Virus record (IMG/VR): IMGVR_UViG_3300047094_000624
Location: 1 to 60,582 of that record
Origin: a virus
DNA length: 60,582 bases
Reading direction: 5' to 3' (one strand)
Below are positions 60,037-60,582 of this stretch, piece by piece; position 1 is the stretch's first letter, and each line of letters begins with the position of its first letter. The notes under the pieces are model-generated. The model made no database searches. It was not told the DNA's origin and saw only the letters and a program-made list of their open reading frames with translations. A program made the translations under genes and the position numbers.

Positions 60037-60221
60037 ACTCACAATGTAAGCAATGTGGAAGTGAGGGCGACCTACTAGTCGCCCTCACTAAACACAAGAT
60101 ATGTGGCAAGTGCACACGCATTAGACACAAGCAAGCAATGGGTGAGATTGATAACCTTATTGCTAATCTAAACAAGCAAGGCGAATTGTTAGACCAACTC
60201 TATGGAAAGGACAACAAGTGA
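60033..60221 (+). CDS. Small zinc-ribbon protein with helical tail
   Basis: 62 residues. QCKQCGSEGDLL and KICGKCTRIRHK form the zinc site; the C-terminal helix (MGEIDNLIANLNKQGELLDQ) may form a dimer. Function unknown. Confidence 0.72.
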   Translation: MNSQCKQCGSEGDLLVALTKHKICGKCTRIRHKQAMGEIDNLIANLNKQGELLDQLYGKDNK

Positions 60222-60358
60222 AAACCAAGGAAGTAATAGATGTATTCGAGTGCGAGGGTTGTAAGACCAACCTAGATATAGATGATGTAGTCGGTCGTAT
60301 TACATACATGAATGGACTCTATGGGTTCTGGTGCTTTACATGTTGGAGTAACCGATGA
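60218..60358 (+). CDS. Small zinc-ribbon protein
   Basis: 46 residues from a GTG start (GTGA overlap with the upstream stop, AAAGGACAA upstream). FECEGCKTNLDIDDV and FWCFTCWSNR provide two Cys pairs. Confidence 0.7.
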   Translation: MKTKEVIDVFECEGCKTNLDIDDVVGRITYMNGLYGFWCFTCWSNR

Positions 60359-60534
60359 ACTACGCACCTGACACAATCGAGCGCATGCTACATATTGTGC
60401 AAGATAATATGGAAGCTGACCCAAGGTTACAGATAGTATCTAACTTGTTAGATGACTTACTACTACGAGGCGTGATAGACATAATCACACCAGGTGGTAT
60501 AGTTGATAACGAAATAGAAAAAGGTTTCTGCTAA
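60355..60534 (+). CDS. Small helical protein
   Basis: 59 residues (MNYAPDTIERMLHIVQDNME ... GVIDIITPGGIVDNEIEKGFC). Last gene of the operon, ATGA overlap with the upstream gene. No family recognised. Confidence 0.65.
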   Translation: MNYAPDTIERMLHIVQDNMEADPRLQIVSNLLDDLLLRGVIDIITPGGIVDNEIEKGFC

Positions 60535-60551
60535 CCCCGGAAAACAACAAG

Positions 60552-60575
60552 GCCGCCCTCACGGGCGGCTTTTTT
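60552..60575 (+). terminator. Intrinsic terminator of the rightward operon
   Basis: Stem GCCGCCC / GGGCGGC (7 bp, loop TCAC) followed by six T. It is strong and well placed, 18 nt after the last stop. Confidence 0.9.
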
Positions 60576-60582
60576 GTTTGTG

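Noticed and set aside
1-60582. Prophage with attachment site and integrase
   Set aside because: No integrase, excisionase or repressor gene and no flanking host genes are seen; the tRNAs are complete and inside the late operon.

Overview
The window is part of the genome of a contractile-tailed (myovirus-type) bacteriophage. It is AT-rich, and several features point to an actinobacterial host: a WhiB-family regulator, a DUF7455-like zinc protein, a DUF6378-like protein, a Gram-positive/actinobacterial LexA-box sequence, and promoters placed so that the transcript would start at or near the start codon. An AT-rich freshwater actinobacterium is a reasonable guess for the host, but that is inference. 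No integrase, CI-like repressor gene or replication module is seen; the left edge cuts a minus-strand gene, so the genome continues to the left. The right end carries a plus-strand terminator.

Nearly everything from 58.8 kb down to 1 is transcribed leftward as long, tightly packed operons, many with TAATG or ATGA stop/start overlaps. In transcription order: small genes of unknown role (58.8-57.5 kb); HNH nuclease, staphylococcal-nuclease-like protein, S-adenosylmethionine decarboxylase and DUF7455-like protein (57.5-56.2); a secreted Pro/Thr-rich protein and two membrane proteins (56.1-54.0); small genes (54.0-52.6); a small structural island with a cysteine-rich protein (52.6-48.1); a lysis group of membrane protein, holin, unknown protein and M23 endopeptidase (47.1-45.8); small zinc proteins and a KTSC-like protein (45.8-44.1); tRNA-Thr and tRNA-Asn; then the head module: terminase, two small genes, portal, scaffold, major capsid protein and neck protein (43.8-36.0).

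Between head and tail modules lies about 18 kb of appendage genes (36.0-20.4 kb): collagen-like Gly-X-Gln proteins, glycine-rich proteins, a beta-helix tailspike and a 1372-residue structural protein. A three-gene carbohydrate cassette (beta-propeller, TPR, FkbM methyltransferase) follows at 20.4-18.2 kb. Next come a connector protein, another collagen-like protein and a chain of tiny lysine-rich proteins ending at a strong terminator (15.46 kb). The tail module then runs: neck/terminator proteins, sheath, tube, tail-assembly chaperone with an apparent +1 ribosomal frameshift, tape measure, LysM protein, hub, gp5-like, gp25-like, baseplate J, a fibre-like protein and tail protein I (15.4-1.0 kb).

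Plus-strand genes are few. A secreted transglycosylase and the WhiB-like regulator form a two-gene unit (47.3-48.1 kb). A lone DUF6065-like protein sits at 49.7 kb. A rightward, probably early, operon of tiny zinc-ribbon and membrane proteins occupies 58.85-60.53 kb, with a control region at 59.09-59.27 kb that holds a LexA-box match and two further inverted repeats.

Points most worth following: the unannotated +1 frameshift in the tail chaperone, the SOS-box control region, the shuffled modular Gly-X-Gln fibre family, the cysteine-rich loop protein, duplicated hairpin-gene cassettes around 45.3-45.8 kb, and a start codon placed in a hairpin loop at 53.7 kb. All family names come from reading the translated sequence; no database search was run.
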